A stretch of DNA of 64,000 nt, taken from contig CAJQUW010005784.1 in NCBI GenBank assembly GCA_907163375.1, positions 310,001-374,000 of the forward strand, written 5' to 3'. Below are positions 40,212 through 53,568 of the stretch, piece by piece (position 1 is the stretch's first letter; each line of letters opens with the position of its first letter). Source of the stretch: Prostheceraeus crozeri. Taxonomy: Eukaryota; Platyhelminthes; Polycladida; Euryleptidae. Under the pieces are notes generated by a model. The model had not been told where the DNA came from. It did not search any database and saw only the letters and a program-made list of their open reading frames with translations. The translations under genes and the position numbers were made by a program.

Positions 40212-40918
40212 AAACCTATGACTTTAAAATAGTTACAAAATAGCACAAAAAGAATGATAGCGGGATAAATAACAACTGGAAGAAAGGCTCCGTGCCTATT
40301 ATACTTCAGAGTATAAACAAGGTTTATTTATCTATTTTAATTTATATTGCAGATCGCAGGAAATTGCCAAAAAATTGCAGCAGCCGCACCATGACTGTAC
40401 GAATGTGCTAATAGCACTGCGAAAAGAACATTCTACATTTTTACGGTACAAATATGCTTGCTGCATTTTAGTCTTGCCATTTCATGCTGTTATTATATTA
40501 GCTTTATACAGCTCGAAACTCATCCTACAATGAACTGGAAATGTGCCTCGGTACTTTGATAAATTATCCAGAATTAAATGAATCTCTGATTTGTTGTGTT
40601 GTAGTCAGATAGCATGCATCAGTTCAATATCCAACTTTCTTTAGGATTATATGTATGTATCATAATAATATAATTCCTCTAAAAACTGGTAGTCCTAAAC
40701 TTTCTATGATGTTAATTTTGAGCGTATGGTCATTGAAGCATGTTATAATCAATTATCGTGTGTCCGAAATATATTGTGCACACCGCACATATTATCATTT
40801 GGCTCTGCTGTTTAGTTTAGAAGATTTTCAAGGGGGTGGGCGGAAAACGGGGCTGAACAATCCGTAAAGATAACCCGAAATTACCACTAACCTACAATAT
40901 CGCTAAATTTTTCTCTTA

Positions 40919-41233
<315 letters not shown>

Positions 41234-42044
41234 TCAAATCTGATCTAGGAGGCCATCGGATATCAAAGTTCAAAATATTCAGGTCTCTTTAAAAAAATTT
41301 ACAAGAATTCTCAAAAATTATCCATACGTCGATTTGACAGAACCAATGAAATCATATCATGTCAAAAAATCGAGAAACTGGCTGTTATGTCGCTGTAGAA
41401 CACTGAGCCAGTTTTTTTGCAGTTCAACATCGAATATGTTCTGAAATCATCAGTGCATAGAAAACTGAACAAAAAATGCTCTATGTTAATTTTGCAATAG
41501 CTATGTGATTATGTTCAACTGAAAGCTTCCATATTTAAAAACTGTAAGAGAACTACGCATGTAGTATGTACGAGTAGTCAAAATTTATGCAGTATCATAC
41601 ATCAGGGCTGCTGCGACTTTTCAGGTGAAAAATTCAATGGACTTTCAATACTGAAGTACCCTTAAAACTGATAAAGGGCTGATAAAATTACACTTCACTT
41701 GCCACGGAAACAATCACTGTAGATTGCATGCCAACATTTTTATTTGAGTTATCTCTCAGCAGGTAGATAATTCACAGTCGCTTGACATGTCGTAGACATA
41801 TCCGTTATCATAAACAAATGAGTTAATTCCGCTTTTTATTTGTTTGCTTTATCATTATGAGATGTCTGAAAATTTTGAGCATCAGTTAAATTATAAGATA
41901 CGGGTTCAAATAAGATAAATTATTTGATACGGCATGAAAAAATGTCCATATTTTAGGGGGTATGTGCCCCCGGTTCCGCTACGCCGTGCCTGGCTGCAAG
42001 TATCGCGGATGTCCAAACAATTTTTAAAATAGAAGAAGACAACC

Positions 42045-42493
42045 TGAAACGAAATCTTGCCTACATTCACGCTAATTTTCCCTATATCAGCGCCACAATC
42101 ACTTTGCTTGAGAGCTGAAGCACAAAGGAAGCTGAAGCCTGGTCTCTTCTTTCCAATATATACGACGCTGTGCAGGTCGATGAGAAAGTGAAATTCAAAT
42201 TGGATTCGATTCTCAAACGCAATGTTGGGCTAACGAAAGTCGTTGCTTTTCTGTCTGTGACAGCGCCGATTGCACCACGCATTCCAACCATTGTGAATGA
42301 TTTAACTCCAGTTGAGGAACTCACCCCATCACACATTGCTTCCTTTCGCCTTGCACTCTTGACCTCGGTGGCTGTCGAACGTGTCTTCTCCAGATACAGG
42401 TCAGTTCTTTGTGAAAAACGAAAATCTTTTACTGAGTCTATCTTGCGACAAATATATCTCAGTAGCCATCTCAATTTCGAACTACACTTTTGA
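42045..42493 (+). pseudogene. hAT transposase fragment, C-terminal dimerisation domain
   Basis: The frame at 42170-42493 reads through FKLDSILKRNVGL and SFRLALLTSVAVERVFSRYR, then CEKRKSFTESILRQIYL, the hAT dimerisation signature (S.ERxFS.x). The preceding bases continue the protein (ISATITLLES, EAWSLLSNIYDAVQVDEK) but carry an in-frame TGA near 42114. No intact ends were found. It sits in an NDUFS8 intron in antisense orientation. Confidence 0.75.
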
Positions 42494-42574
42494 CGCTGTC
42501 TAAAATTGTTGTGTTAGTTCGATCAAATCATTGCGTATATTGAGAATATTGTACTTATTAATGTTCACTAACAT

Positions 42575-43008
42575 ACTCGTACGTATTTTGTGCATACTGC
42601 TATGATGTACACGTCTATGACACTAATTTACAATTACATGCATGCGAGCTTGATAGCATTACTCGTACGTATTTTGTGCATACTGCTATGATGTACACGT
42701 CTATGACACTAATTTACAATTACATGCATGCGAGCTTGATAGCATTACTCGTACGTATTTTGTGCATACTGCTATGATGTACACGTCTATGACACTAATT
42801 TACAATTACATGCATGCGAGCTTGATAGCATTACTCGTACGTATTTTGTGCATACTGCTATGATGTACACGTCTATGACACTAATTTACAATTACATGCA
42901 TGCGAGCTTGATAGCATTACTCGTACGTATTTTGTGCATACTGCTGTGATGTACACGTCTATGACACTAATTTACAATTACATGCATGCGAGCTTGATAG
43001 CATTACAT
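42575..43008. repeat. 86-bp tandem repeat, five copies
   Basis: Copies start ACTCGTACGTATTTTGTGC at 42575, 42661, 42747, 42833 and 42919 and are essentially identical, so the expansion is recent. Confidence 0.95.
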
Positions 43009-43207
43009 GCATTTTGTAGAAGACCTTCTTTTGGCTGTAATATAAATTAATTCTCATGTAATTTTTGTGGGACATAAAAAGAATATTTCTTAAATACAAA
43101 AAGCACATTTGTCCATTGTCTTAGAATATTTGTCAAGAAAAAAGGCATAGAAATCCGAGCCCTAGTTATGACACTAAGTTCGGATGCCCTTCCCCCAACT
43201 TCCAAAG

Positions 43208-43274
43208 ACGGATTCGACCACGCAAGCAAAAGACCACAAGGCCAAGCATCTACCCGTTGCGCCATGAGGATCAC
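43208..43274 (-). mobile_element. tRNA-like SINE head
   Basis: Minus-strand A box TGGCGCAACGGGTAGATGC and B box TGGTCGAATCC at normal spacing. Third distinct tRNA-like family in this gene's introns. Confidence 0.5.
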
Positions 43275-43421
43275 TCCACCAATTTACCAAAAAAAATAAT
43301 AAGAGACGCCCTTGAATGAAAGATTCATCAACTTTAGCTGTAAAAACAATGGGAGACTGTCTCTCAATCATGAAATGAGGTACCCATATAACTACCGAGG
43401 ACATAATACAAATATGCGTAC

Positions 43422-43556
43422 CTTTTGCGATTTCAACCATGAAGAGGTTATGAGTGGCTCGGTCGGCTGCTGCAGATAATGTCATTTCCGGGGTTTCTTT
43501 ACTGACGATTTTGTAGCTTCCAACAGATGCTGAAGCATGAATGCTTCGAATTCCAT
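43422..43556 (-). CDS. NDUFS8: NDUFS8 N-terminal exon (first exon not found)
   Basis: 135 bp between an acceptor (CCAAATCTTGCAG) and a donor (AAAG before GTACGC). It codes GIRSIHASASVGSYKIVSK, PEMTLSAAADRATHNLF and MVEIAK, which align with human NDUFS8 from the end of the mitochondrial presequence (RSLHSSA) to ELFRG. The start codon and most of the presequence must be on an upstream exon to the right, which I could not identify among the transposons. Confidence 0.93.
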
Positions 43557-44145
43557 CTGCAAGATTTGGAAAGTTATAAATGAAAGAATTTTTGTTCTTG
43601 GTAATCTGTGCTTCTTCATTCTATGAATAAATTTTCAGATGTTCATGATGCTAATGCGGAGGAATTATATGATGAAAACTTTCTTGGCGACGGAAGCACT
43701 CCTAAATAAGAGCAGCATAATTAAATGACAGAACAGTCAGCAAAAAATTATAAAATCATGTTGATCAATGTTCACGACTGATTAATTATAGACCAACAGC
43801 ATTTTAGAGCTTCTTGCGATAATAAAATGCTCCACAATAAAAATAACACGTCCGTGAAAGGCACTGGTGCCGAAGATGTGTTCAGCATGATCACTCCCAT
43901 CTTCTGACTTACAGAAATGTCCGAATCCAAGCATTTCCACATTTTACAATATGATATAATTTTGAGAATAGATGCTACATATACCATAATAAGATAATGT
44001 AGTGCAGTGGTCCCCCCTTAGAAGGACAACGACCACTGAAAGGAGTAAGGAAAAGTGGTCGTTGAAGGGGGTGGTCGCTCTAGGGGAGTGTGTTTTTCAA
44101 CTTATATGCTGCTTGTGATAGATACCCAACATGTATTCGAGCACT

Positions 44146-44382
44146 GACTATGGTTCAAGCTGTGGAGCCAGGGTAAACCAGATGTTCGGTTTTGAAAAAC
44201 ACAAGTTATGCCAAATTACAATGCATTTCGCTTACCACCGGTAAGCATGGTCACGTTCAGACCATTAAAAATATTGACCACGCTTACCGGCGGTAAGCGA
44301 AATGCTTTGTAATTTGGCATAACTTGCGTTTTTCAAAACCGAACATCTGGCTTACCCTGGCTACACAGCTTGAACCATAGTC
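44146..44382. repeat. 237-bp foldback palindrome
   Basis: Arms of about 105 bp (starting GACTATGGTTCAAGCTGTGG) pair almost perfectly around a short centre near 44264. The 12-bp sequence TCGAGCACTGAC occurs at 44137-44148 and again at 44406-44417, in direct orientation, around the hairpin. Confidence 0.85.
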
Positions 44383-45100
44383 ATGGCACAGGGTCTATTC
44401 AAACATCGAGCACTGACGTTGCATCTCATTGAAAAGCGGGACTATGTATACACTTTTATTACTAAATTGAACATTTTTGAAACTTATCTTCTTAAATTTA
44501 GGCCTAGTGTACTGTGTAAGGTAATCATAACTTTGGTTGTACAAAGTTGGATATGAATGCTGCGTTTATGTTTGTTGTAGATTTTGAAAGTATATCAAAA
44601 GATGAACAAGGCCACAAGTTCTTCGCGGCGCTTTTTAACACCAGTGATCGCAAAATGTAATTTTCGCTTGCTTTGCCAGTGCTTTTTGAAAGCAACATGC
44701 ATCAATTCATTCATTTAACGGTTAGTCAGTATTTTCTGTTTCTTTATGTCATTCCTCATTTTACATGCGAACAAGCGAAAATTTTGTTGAAGCTGTGGCT
44801 TTAGAAAGGGAGGTCCAGGGTGGCGGCCAGATTTCAAGCTTCAAATTCCCGGGCTGTTTCATCGATTTTCCACGGTATTTCTTTAATATTGACCTGATAT
44901 GTTATTCCAATTACACCGCTCTATAACTATCGGGACATTTCTTTAAACTGCTTTCATCATAAAATTTGTGACATTTCCTATTTGTATTTGGACATCAAAT
45001 TTTGACGTGAACAATATTTGACTCAGTCGACCTCAGTTTTAAATATTTTTTAAAAAATTCTGTGAGCTGTGGTTCTCAAAATGAAAACCATCTACTTTCC

Positions 45101-47274
45101 TGTAGAATACGCAAGCTTTGTTTTGTTATGTTCTTTATTGTGCACCCAAAATTACACTTTTTCTCAACCCTCAATACCATACAATTGTACAACCTCCGAA
45201 AAGCCTCGTTACTTACACCTAGATGTACAACACAGGACCCAATACGCAACTGCAAGACCAAACTTACAATATTTGCTCCAGACAACCAACCGCAGCTCAG
45301 GCGTAAATCAAGTTAACTGAAACTACATCTGCCTAACTACCGTTTTAAAAATCCATAAAATTCCTTGAACAATGGCTATCTGCGTAAGCAGATAACATGC
45401 TACATCAACAAATCACATGAGTATTAGCATTTTAGAACTCTATAAAAGTCCAAAGACATCTAACCACACAGCACAATTACCTGGAGATATCTTACTCAAC
45501 ATTCAACATTCGCATCTCTATGTGACTTTGAAGAATCACTTAAGCGAAACATATTTCAATTAACATAAGAGAGTGTCATCGAAAAAGTCAGTTCAGTTAA
45601 ACATCACTAAAGACAGCTGATAAAATGAATCATACTCTTACACCTCCCTGTGATCTTGAAAATCACAAAACAGCTGATAAAGTCAATCATTTAAGTCACA
45701 AAATCACGAAGATACGCGGGAGATTCACGTCTTGATTCACGTCTTGTTGACACAATGGGAGACACGACTTGTAGTTCTTCTGAGCTGTCCGAATCACTGT
45801 CTTGCTTGTCAGATGGATCCAATGAGTCGCAAGCAGGAACATGTTGGTCCACAACACTACACTCTGAGTCACTCGTGTTCGAATCACTGTCATCACTTTG
45901 AAGCACTTGAGGGACCACCGGAACTTTCTTCAGATGCACGACATGCCTTGTTATGCCATCATTATCAAGCTCCAACGAGACGGAAGATCTAATGCCGGTA
46001 ACACGATGAGGTCCACTCCATTCGGACATGCAATTACCATCTGATCGTAAATATACGAGATCACCAACAGTGTAAGGGTTATCACTGACGCGCATCACGC
46101 CGTCTTCAACGGGCTGGTTTCACCATTGGCTCACGATGTCGCATCTTGGCAGCCGATGTAGCTGAACTCCAGACTTACCTGACTCGCAATGAAATATTAG
46201 TGAATATGGAGACGGTCTTCCTGAGTCCTGAGTGGTCACATTGTACCAGAACACACATTCTTCAATTGATCTTCTCGATCTTGCCACCACAGTCTTCACC
46301 GTGCGATGGTTCCTCTCTGAAATGCCATTTCCTTGTGGTCTGTATGCACACGAAAATTCTTGTCTTACTCCCCATTCACTCAAAAGTTTGCTGACATTCC
46401 CACTGCGAAAGACAGTTCCATTGTCAGAAAGCAAAACCTCAGAGGGACCGAACTCCGAAAAAATTCGTGTGAGATGACTACTGACTTCATGAGCGCCTTC
46501 ATTGACCATAAAACGCCATATTGTAAACCTTGATCCCGTGTCAATCACTGTTAGGAAGGGCTTCCGACCAACGTGCGTGATATCACATGACACTTTCTTC
46601 CAAATCTCATTCGTCGACAAGCAACCTTTCTTGAAATGAGGGTTGATAGCAGGGCACACGCGAGCACAAGTGTCACACCTTCGAACGACTTTCTTAACCA
46701 TCTCTTTGCTAACACAGCTGCCAAATCTTTCTCTCGTCAGATGGTACGTTCTGTCCACTCCGAAATGACTCCGATCGTGAATTCTGCACAATTCATCTTC
46801 CAAATTGACATGAGAGCCAACAGCACCCAAAGCACATCTCTCATCATCTCTCGCCTTTCCCTGCAACCATGTCCTTGGAACTCGCGTAAGCTTATCTGCA
46901 AGGTTTGCCTCGGATCTCACCAGCTCCACTCTCACATCGAGGGATTCCTGCATCAGCAAGTCTCTTAACATCCGAATCCGACGTCTTATGAGTACCTCTG
47001 CAAGTGCATGGGTCCGGATGTTGTGAGTGTCGTGAAATGCACAATTTAGCCATCCTCGAACCGTAGCAGAATCCGTTCTGAGAATAAAGGATCTGATATT
47101 CCACTTGATGGCAAGATTAACTCCACGAACGGCTGCATTCAACTCACTTATATTTATGTGGGCAGTATCATTCTCCTTCCTCAGCCAGGCTGCATCTTCC
47201 ATTACGTTCCCATTGATTGTCAAAACGATTCCAACAGCCAAATTACTTGCGTCAGTCCAAATCATACTCTTACA
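45101..47274 (-). mobile_element. LTR retrotransposon fossil, Ty3/Gypsy-like
   Basis: One LTR (45101-45642, TG...CA) lies at the left end, preceded on the element's strand by a purine tract; only a trace of the other LTR is at the right end. Flanks TTTCC and CTTCC are a near-match 5-bp duplication. Parts visible on the minus strand are an RNase H domain, an H2C2 zinc-binding and DDE integrase, and an integrase C-terminal module with an acidic tail. It is incomplete and broken, with a few breaks. Comparison with the empty related site in copy 2 (51674 on) shows it is younger than the element it sits in. Confidence 0.85.
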
Positions 47275-47279
47275 CTTCC

Positions 47280-49796
47280 TAAATAGCCTGCAGCCAGTGA
47301 ACTACTTACGGGATCTAAATGATTTCATATCGACAGGAAAATTCACTTCCTGAACTTTCTGACGATCAAAAAAACTGCCTTGTCATCATCTGAATCATAA
47401 AATTCTATAAAGTTGAAATTAGCCGTACTTCTATTTAGTGGTACTCATGCTTCAATTTTCAAATATGTTTAGTTGAAGCAATTACATTTTGGAACACGGC
47501 ATTTTGAACTACCTTTTCATGCCATGATAGAAAACTATGAAAGCACATGTTAATACAACGGCACGATGGCACCAAATGATCAAGAAGTATCGACAAGAGC
47601 AACCGGGAAAACTGCCACAATTGAGGAAGACCGCAAGCGCTCAAAGATTTCCTAATTATCATACTGTTTTTATCAGCTTATGTAGAAACAATGGGTGCAT
47701 GGTAACCGCCAGTCGTGACATGTGTGCCTGATGTTTCGAGCTGAGTCAAGTATATTGCTCGAAAATCAAGGTCTCGAATTTTCTTGATTCATCGAATGCG
47801 GTGCAACGCAGTAATGTTACCTCTGTGTTGAAGACAATACCATAGGATTAAACCATGGTAGAAGCTTCTTTATCTGGTTTGATTTCAATCGAATCTGACT
47901 TTGTATTCCTCCTAATCAAATTATTCAATTTTCTTCTTCTTCATCACACTGTATAATTAATTCCGTGAGCTTCTAGTTGCTTATTGAAATAATGTTCACA
48001 GCGTGACCAAAAAATTAAAATGTCAATACAATGAATTGATAATACATATCTTTTGAAAATATCACGTCTCAAGAGTCAATTTGTAACTTCAGCCTTACAT
48101 GTCTGAAAGCTGAAGTCTGAAAAAATTGCTAAAAGCAAAAATTATATGATCAGTCGATGAAAATGAAAGATTCTGTGATTATTAAAAGGCACGAAAAAAA
48201 CCTATCGTTGTAAAATCATTCAGATTTCATAAATAGCTCCCATGCTACAAACCACTGAATGAAGGCGTGATCGTTTGTGCTTGTTTAAAAAATAGCTTAC
48301 CAGCTAAATGTGCAGACCCAAGTTTATTCAAGAAACATGTAAATAAGAACTAATGTAAATGTCATCAAATGTTTAATGGACTATCAGCCAATCCCGCACT
48401 CTCGAAATATTTGATTTGACTGTCAATTAGCAATGCGACGTGTTAAATGCATACGTGTATATCACGGTTAACCGGTCAAGCACATACATCCAGGTATTAA
48501 ATAGCTAGGCTCTATTTTTCTGGGCATATGGCATAGGCCAGCAAAATTTGCTTGCTTTGATGTTTAGAACGGTATTTGTTGATTTATTTTTCGCGTTTCT
48601 GGTATAGTCGTGACTGGGGCTGAGAACAAAATCTCTACCGCTAGATGAAGCTCCAGATGGTTGGTTCCATATGTTAGCGACCCAGTATTTGGAAGCGGTC
48701 GTCTACACATAAGTACCATTGGTTTAGGTGGACGTCTTGTCGCGACTTAATGTGAGGTTTTCGAACTCATCACTTAGTTTAGCCAGACTTATATTCAAAA
48801 TACCATCGAAAACTCTGATGCACTTTTTTGTCAGAGGCAGCGCTGGTAGAATTTTATGGCATGATTTTGGACTGATACCCTTCCACATCTTGCTGTGGGT
48901 GAAAGCGTGTAAGTAACCTACAGTGTTAAATTAAGCTATTATTGCTCAAAAGTTTCTGCACTTGCAGAATATCTTACAACTTATGAAATTTGCTATGTGA
49001 AGATAGACGACGATTTAGATATGACTTTTTTAGTGTCTAAAACTCGCAACTTTAATTACATCATTAGAGGCTGCATAATGTACCAATTTGCCATATTACG
49101 GGTCTGCTACGAAATTGCATGCAAGCTCGCTAAAAAACAAAAAACGATTTTTTGCGAGTTTATACTTGCATATACGAATTAGTTTATAGTCAACTCATCG
49201 ACTTCGACGAGCATAGCCACATATTGTTTAAAATGTGTTGTAAGTTAAAACATTGTTTGTAAGTAAAACCAATGTGAAAAATATGAGTAAAACATAAATG
49301 TAAATGCTGATCATATTCAGATGGTAGGTAATGAAAAAAGGCCTGCGTAAATGTAAGTAGAGAACGAAAAAAAAATAATAACTGGCACGAGAAATCCTGC
49401 CAATCTGCCACACTGTTTGGCAGAGCAATAATTGCGGCATTTGCTTATATTGACAAAAACTTAATATGCAGGTCTGGTGGCTCAGATGCTTCCAAATGAC
49501 AATTGCGTCAGAATGAAATTTAATGATTTGATTGAGTAGAAGATAACGATAAGTGAAAAGAATTTGATCCCTCCAAAGGACCCATGTGGCGTTCCCTATA
49601 GGCTATTAATTATAAGAAATTTAATAGAAATGGTGGGCCCAATAAAAGTCATACTAGCAGTAGCTGAAATCAAGAAATTATGCTCATTTAACCTAGTGGC
49701 AAAAAAATCCCAAAATGGCATTCCCGGACTATTTAAAGGCTAATTGGCTATTTCGCTAAAATTTAAGGGCGATTCCCGCGCTCGGCCGCCACCCTG
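47280..49796. other. right part of the CAGGGTGGCGGCC element, no gene
   Basis: About 2.5 kb, non-coding as far as can be seen. From 47285 to about 48930 it is clearly homologous to 51970-53560 at roughly 75-80 percent by eye. Confidence 0.6.
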
Positions 49797-49959
49797 GAGG
49801 TCAGAAAGGCATGTGGAACCTCTATTCACTCATTTGGCGATTTCTATAATGGTGTCGGTCGACATGTGATCACTGGAGATGGGCAACAATAAAAAATATC
49901 TCGTCTGAACTGCATGTAGGTCGTTGTAGAGTAGTGGTCGCAGTGAGGGGGACCACTTT

Positions 49960-50280
49960 ACTATATCATATTTGGATAACATAATGTAGACGCACTCCGT
50001 GCTCAAAAATAATGTCGTATCATCGAGCGTGTCGGATCAGTGAATTTTTGCTGATGCAGTATATATACACTGCATTCACTGATATATTCACTGGTAGTAT
50101 TATAAAGCAATGTACGTACATACAATATGTATATGATGCTATCATAATCATACCATAGTTTCATTATCCCGCAGATCCACGTTCATCATAATCAAAATAT
50201 TCGTTGTGCTAACTATGTACGTGTATAGTACATGCTTTCTCATAAGTTAAATATACACGAGTACAGTATGCGAAATTCAT
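49960..50280. other. short stretch with nothing recognised
   Basis: About 320 bp of AT-rich sequence between the 6-kb element and the Tigger fragment. Confidence 0.4.
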
Positions 50281-50281
50281 T

Positions 50282-50890
50282 TTACTCGAACATAACATAT
50301 GAGTGCATGGAATTTTTCTTGTTTGAAAGATTTTTTAAGTAGTCCGTAATAATTGTTTGAGTGTCACAGTTGACTTCCTTCGGCTTCTCCTTGATAGCAT
50401 TAAGACAATCCAAATGCTGAGCATTAAGAACATCCAAATGCTGCTCAATGAAGTCTTTCACACTGACCGAAGAACGCCGAAATTCTTTCATGGATACCTT
50501 TGGAGATGGTTCGATGTCGACGATTTCATCCTCTTCGACTTCATCATCAGTTGACGTCTTCACAATATTCATAATTGCTTCGTGTGTCATTTCGTCCTCA
50601 GTAGGTATGTTCTCGTCGCACGCAATGTCAGTTGAACATACTGGGCTATCCGGATCCATTCTCCATAACAAATTATCAACCTCGTCAAGTGAACTCACTT
50701 CCATTGGAGCCTCTGCTTCGGCTTCAATGGTTGGGACTGGTGAGACATTTTTGTCTCCAACAGTTGGCAATCGTCCCTGGCTTGACATCATCCCAAGCGT
50801 TCCTCAAGGTGCGACAATTCAGTTCCCGGGAATGGTTAAAATTCCTCGAACTGAATCATTGAAATTGGTTCAGTAATGCTATTTTTTCAA
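50282..50890 (-). pseudogene. Tigger/pogo-type (Jerky-like) transposase, C-terminal fragment
   Basis: Upstream bases read NAWDDVKPGTIANCWRQKC in one frame, a hallmark of Tigger/Jerky transposases. A shift near 50730-50750 moves to the frame that continues as VPTIEAEAEAPMEV, DENIPTEDEMTHEAIMNIV, DDEVEEDE and VSVKDFIEQHLD, the acidic C-terminal region usual for this family. The catalytic part is absent. Dead fragment; no TIRs found. Confidence 0.7.
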
Positions 50891-50894
50891 TGAG

Positions 50895-51210
50895 ACGACG
50901 TTGAGCACGAGTTAAAAGAAAGCATGATACCACGTGTGATTAAACATTACGGACTCACTTTTGTGGTACACAGTAAAATAAGTGTTACATGTCGTTACTT
51001 TCAAAGGAATCTGTTCTTTTTTATCGGGTGTCCAGAATTTCGAGACACCCGTTTTTTAAAAGAAAGATACTGTAGCAAATGTTTGATAGAAGTGATTCTT
51101 GGTAAGCACGTTGTACTAATGCAGTCTATGCAACTTTTCATATCAATTGTTTGTAATTTTTCTACTTCTAAGTTTAAGAAGTTTTTAATTAAAAATTTGA
51201 AATGAACTTC
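50895..51210. other. short stretch with nothing recognised
   Basis: About 320 bp; small frames only. Confidence 0.35.
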
Positions 51211-51214
51211 AAAA

Positions 51215-51348
51215 CTGTCCACAGTTACGGATTTCCGGGTTTTCCAATGTAAAATTTCGTTTTCCAGGAGTTTTCTAGGATTTCCAGGGTAAAATTAATT
51301 TTCCAGGTGTTTTTCAAGTTTTCCAGGGAGCGCCGACACCCTGTCGAT
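51215..51348 (-). repeat. element end: CAGGGTGTC followed by CCTGGAAAA words
   Basis: On the minus strand ACAGGGTGTCGGCGCTCCC is followed by CTGGAAAACTTGAAAA, CCTGGAAAATT, CCTGGAAATCC and CCTGGAAAACG. Widespread animal DNA-transposon ends look like this. The opposite end was not located. Confidence 0.5.
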
Positions 51349-51673
51349 ACAACACTTTCAGACGTAGGTGGAAAAGTGTCTACAGCCTTGCTGCGAGAGC
51401 GCACTGTTTTAACGGACGAATTTCCCATATACTGAACAATGAAAAAGACAACTTTCTTCGCAACAGACGGCATCGAAGGACGAGTAGTAGCTGGCGAATG
51501 TCTTTCTATGAACCAGCTTGGACAGCCATACTTCAAGAGAACTTGTTGAAGGAAGTTAAACTCATTCTGGAGATGAGAAAGATAACACAGTCTTCTACCT
51601 TGATCGAAAAGGCACTTGACGATATTGATCTTGTAGGCCTACACACACGCGCAAAATGCATCGTAGTGAATAT

Positions 51674-53568
51674 CAGGGTGGCGGCCGAATTTTAAGATTC
51701 AAATTCCCGAGCGATTCCCGGGCTGTTTCATCGAATCTTCAAGTTATTTTACATATTGACCAGATATGTTATTCCAAGTAGACCTATCTAGAATCATCCG
51801 GACACTTTTAATAATTTTCATCACTAAATTTGAGACATTTCGTATTTGAACTTTCCCACTAAATTTATGTGTAGATAATGAACGACATTTGACTCTAATG
51901 CACTCATTTTTCAAAGTATGTGAATTCTGTGAACGGTGGCTCTTAAACTTATAAACGCATGCTTTTCCTCAATGACCTGCAGTCAGTGAACTACTGATGG
52001 GATCTATATGATTTCACATCGATAGAAAAGTTAATTTCTTGAACTTTCCAACGATCAAATAATACTTAATTATCATCATCTGATTCATGAAATTCTAGAA
52101 AATTGTGTTTAGCCGATTTATCAGACTGAAATTTTCAAGCAACATGAAGTTGAAGCAACAACCATGATATCAAAATGGACATGCTAATAGCACGATGACA
52201 CCAAGTTATCAAGAAACATCAACAAGAGAAAGCAGAAAAACTGCCACACTAGACGAGGACCGTGAAGGTCAGAAGAATTCCTTCTTATGATCATTTTTTA
52301 TCAGTTTGCGTAAACAAAGGACGCATGGTAACCGTCAGTTATAAAGTTTGTGTCTGATGTTTCCAGCAATGTCAGGTATAACACTGCATAATCAAGGTCT
52401 CGATATTTCCTGATTCAAAGGATAGTAATGACAGTCCAACGCAGTAGTGCTACCTGCACTGAAGACAATACCATGGGATTAAACCATGGCAGAAGTTTCT
52501 TTATCTGGCTTGATTTGACTCAATGCGACTTTGCACTCCTCGTCATCAAATTATTCAACTTGTTTCTTCTTCACATTGCATAATTAATTCCGTCAGATTC
52601 TTGTGATTGGTGTTCATTGAAATAATATTCAAAACTGTGCCGATAACAAATTTTAAAAATGCTTGCTAATTAATTGAGAATGCAGCTTTTGAATATCACG
52701 TCCGAAAAGGCAATTAACTACTTCAGCCTTGCATGTTTGAAAGTTGAAGTCTGAAAAATTGTCCAAAGGCAAAAATTATATGGAAAAATTTACAAAATTA
52801 CATGAATCAGTTAATGAAAATTAAACATTATGCATATTTTGTGATCACTAGACAGTGCGAGTGCGAATAATGAATCCTTGTCGTTATAAAATTACTCATA
52901 TCACAAACAGTTCACAGGCTACAAGTCACTGAATAAAGGCCTGATCATCTGTACTCGCTTAAAAAAAAGTTAAACGACTAAATGCGTGATTAAATGCGTA
53001 TTGTGTATGCCTAATTAAGTTCATTCTTTTATGATTCTGATTATTTTCAAAAACAATAGGCTCAATAATGTGTCATAAATTTTTTAATAGGTCTATCAGT
53101 CAATCTCGCGTTACTGAAATATTTTCTTTGAGCGTCGATTGGTAATGCGGTGCACTGTGCAAAAAATACATATGTCGCGGTTAACTGGCAGAATAGGTCT
53201 GAGATAGCTGGGCCTTTTTTTCTGGGCACATGGAAGGCTAGCAAAATTTGCCTAATACGTTACATAGAATGGTATTTACTGACTTATTTTTCGTGTTTCT
53301 GGTGTGGTCATGACCGGAACACCGAGCAAAATATTTTCCGCTAGCGGATGGTTTAGAAGGCTTCAGATACTAGCGACCCCGATATTAGGAAGCGGTGGTC
53401 CATACATAGGTCCTTTTGGTTTGAGCGGACTTCATGTCATGATTTACTGTGATATTACTCATGATTTACCCTCTCACCTAGCTTAGCCATTGACCTTCAT
53501 TCGAAACATCAACGAAAACTCTGATGCCTTTTTCTCTCAGTGGCGCGTTGATATAATCTTTTGGGTTC
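51674..53568. mobile_element. CAGGGTGGCGGCC-ended element, copy 2, right end lost
   Basis: Starts CAGGGTGGCGGCC at 51674 and aligns with copy 1 first at 44816-45095, then directly at 47285 onward: the related empty site for the LTR insertion in copy 1. Homology stops at about 53560, where Gypsy-type debris begins. Confidence 0.75.

Larger units (their letters stand above)
44816..49796. mobile_element. CAGGGTGGCGGCC-ended element, copy 1 (about 5 kb)
   Basis: Ends CAGGGTGGCGGCC and its exact reverse complement, with GAGGTC directly repeated outside both (44810-44815, 49797-49802). A second copy at 51674 matches it on both sides of an LTR-element insertion at 45101-47274, so the element itself is about 2.8 kb. 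No transposase is recognisable; the ends look hAT-like. Confidence 0.7.
44006..49957. mobile_element. 6-kb element with AGTGGTCCCCC inverted repeats
   Basis: Left end AGTGGTCCCCCCTTAG and right end (reverse complement) AGTGGTCCCCCTCACTG. Both arms (44006-44095, 49905-49957) repeat GTGGTCG / ACGACCAC words. No transposase of its own is seen; it contains another TIR element and an LTR fossil. Target duplication unclear. Confidence 0.5.

Noticed and set aside
42575-43008. CRISPR-like array
   Set aside because: The 86-bp units are identical head to tail with no unique spacers; it is a satellite in an intron.
45076-45285. Minus-strand frame as the missing NDUFS8 presequence exon
   Set aside because: It lies inside the LTR, lacks a suitable splice donor and shows no similarity to NDUFS8.
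46146-46968. Several plus-strand frames of 66-110 residues
   Set aside because: Shadows opposite the LTR-element coding region.
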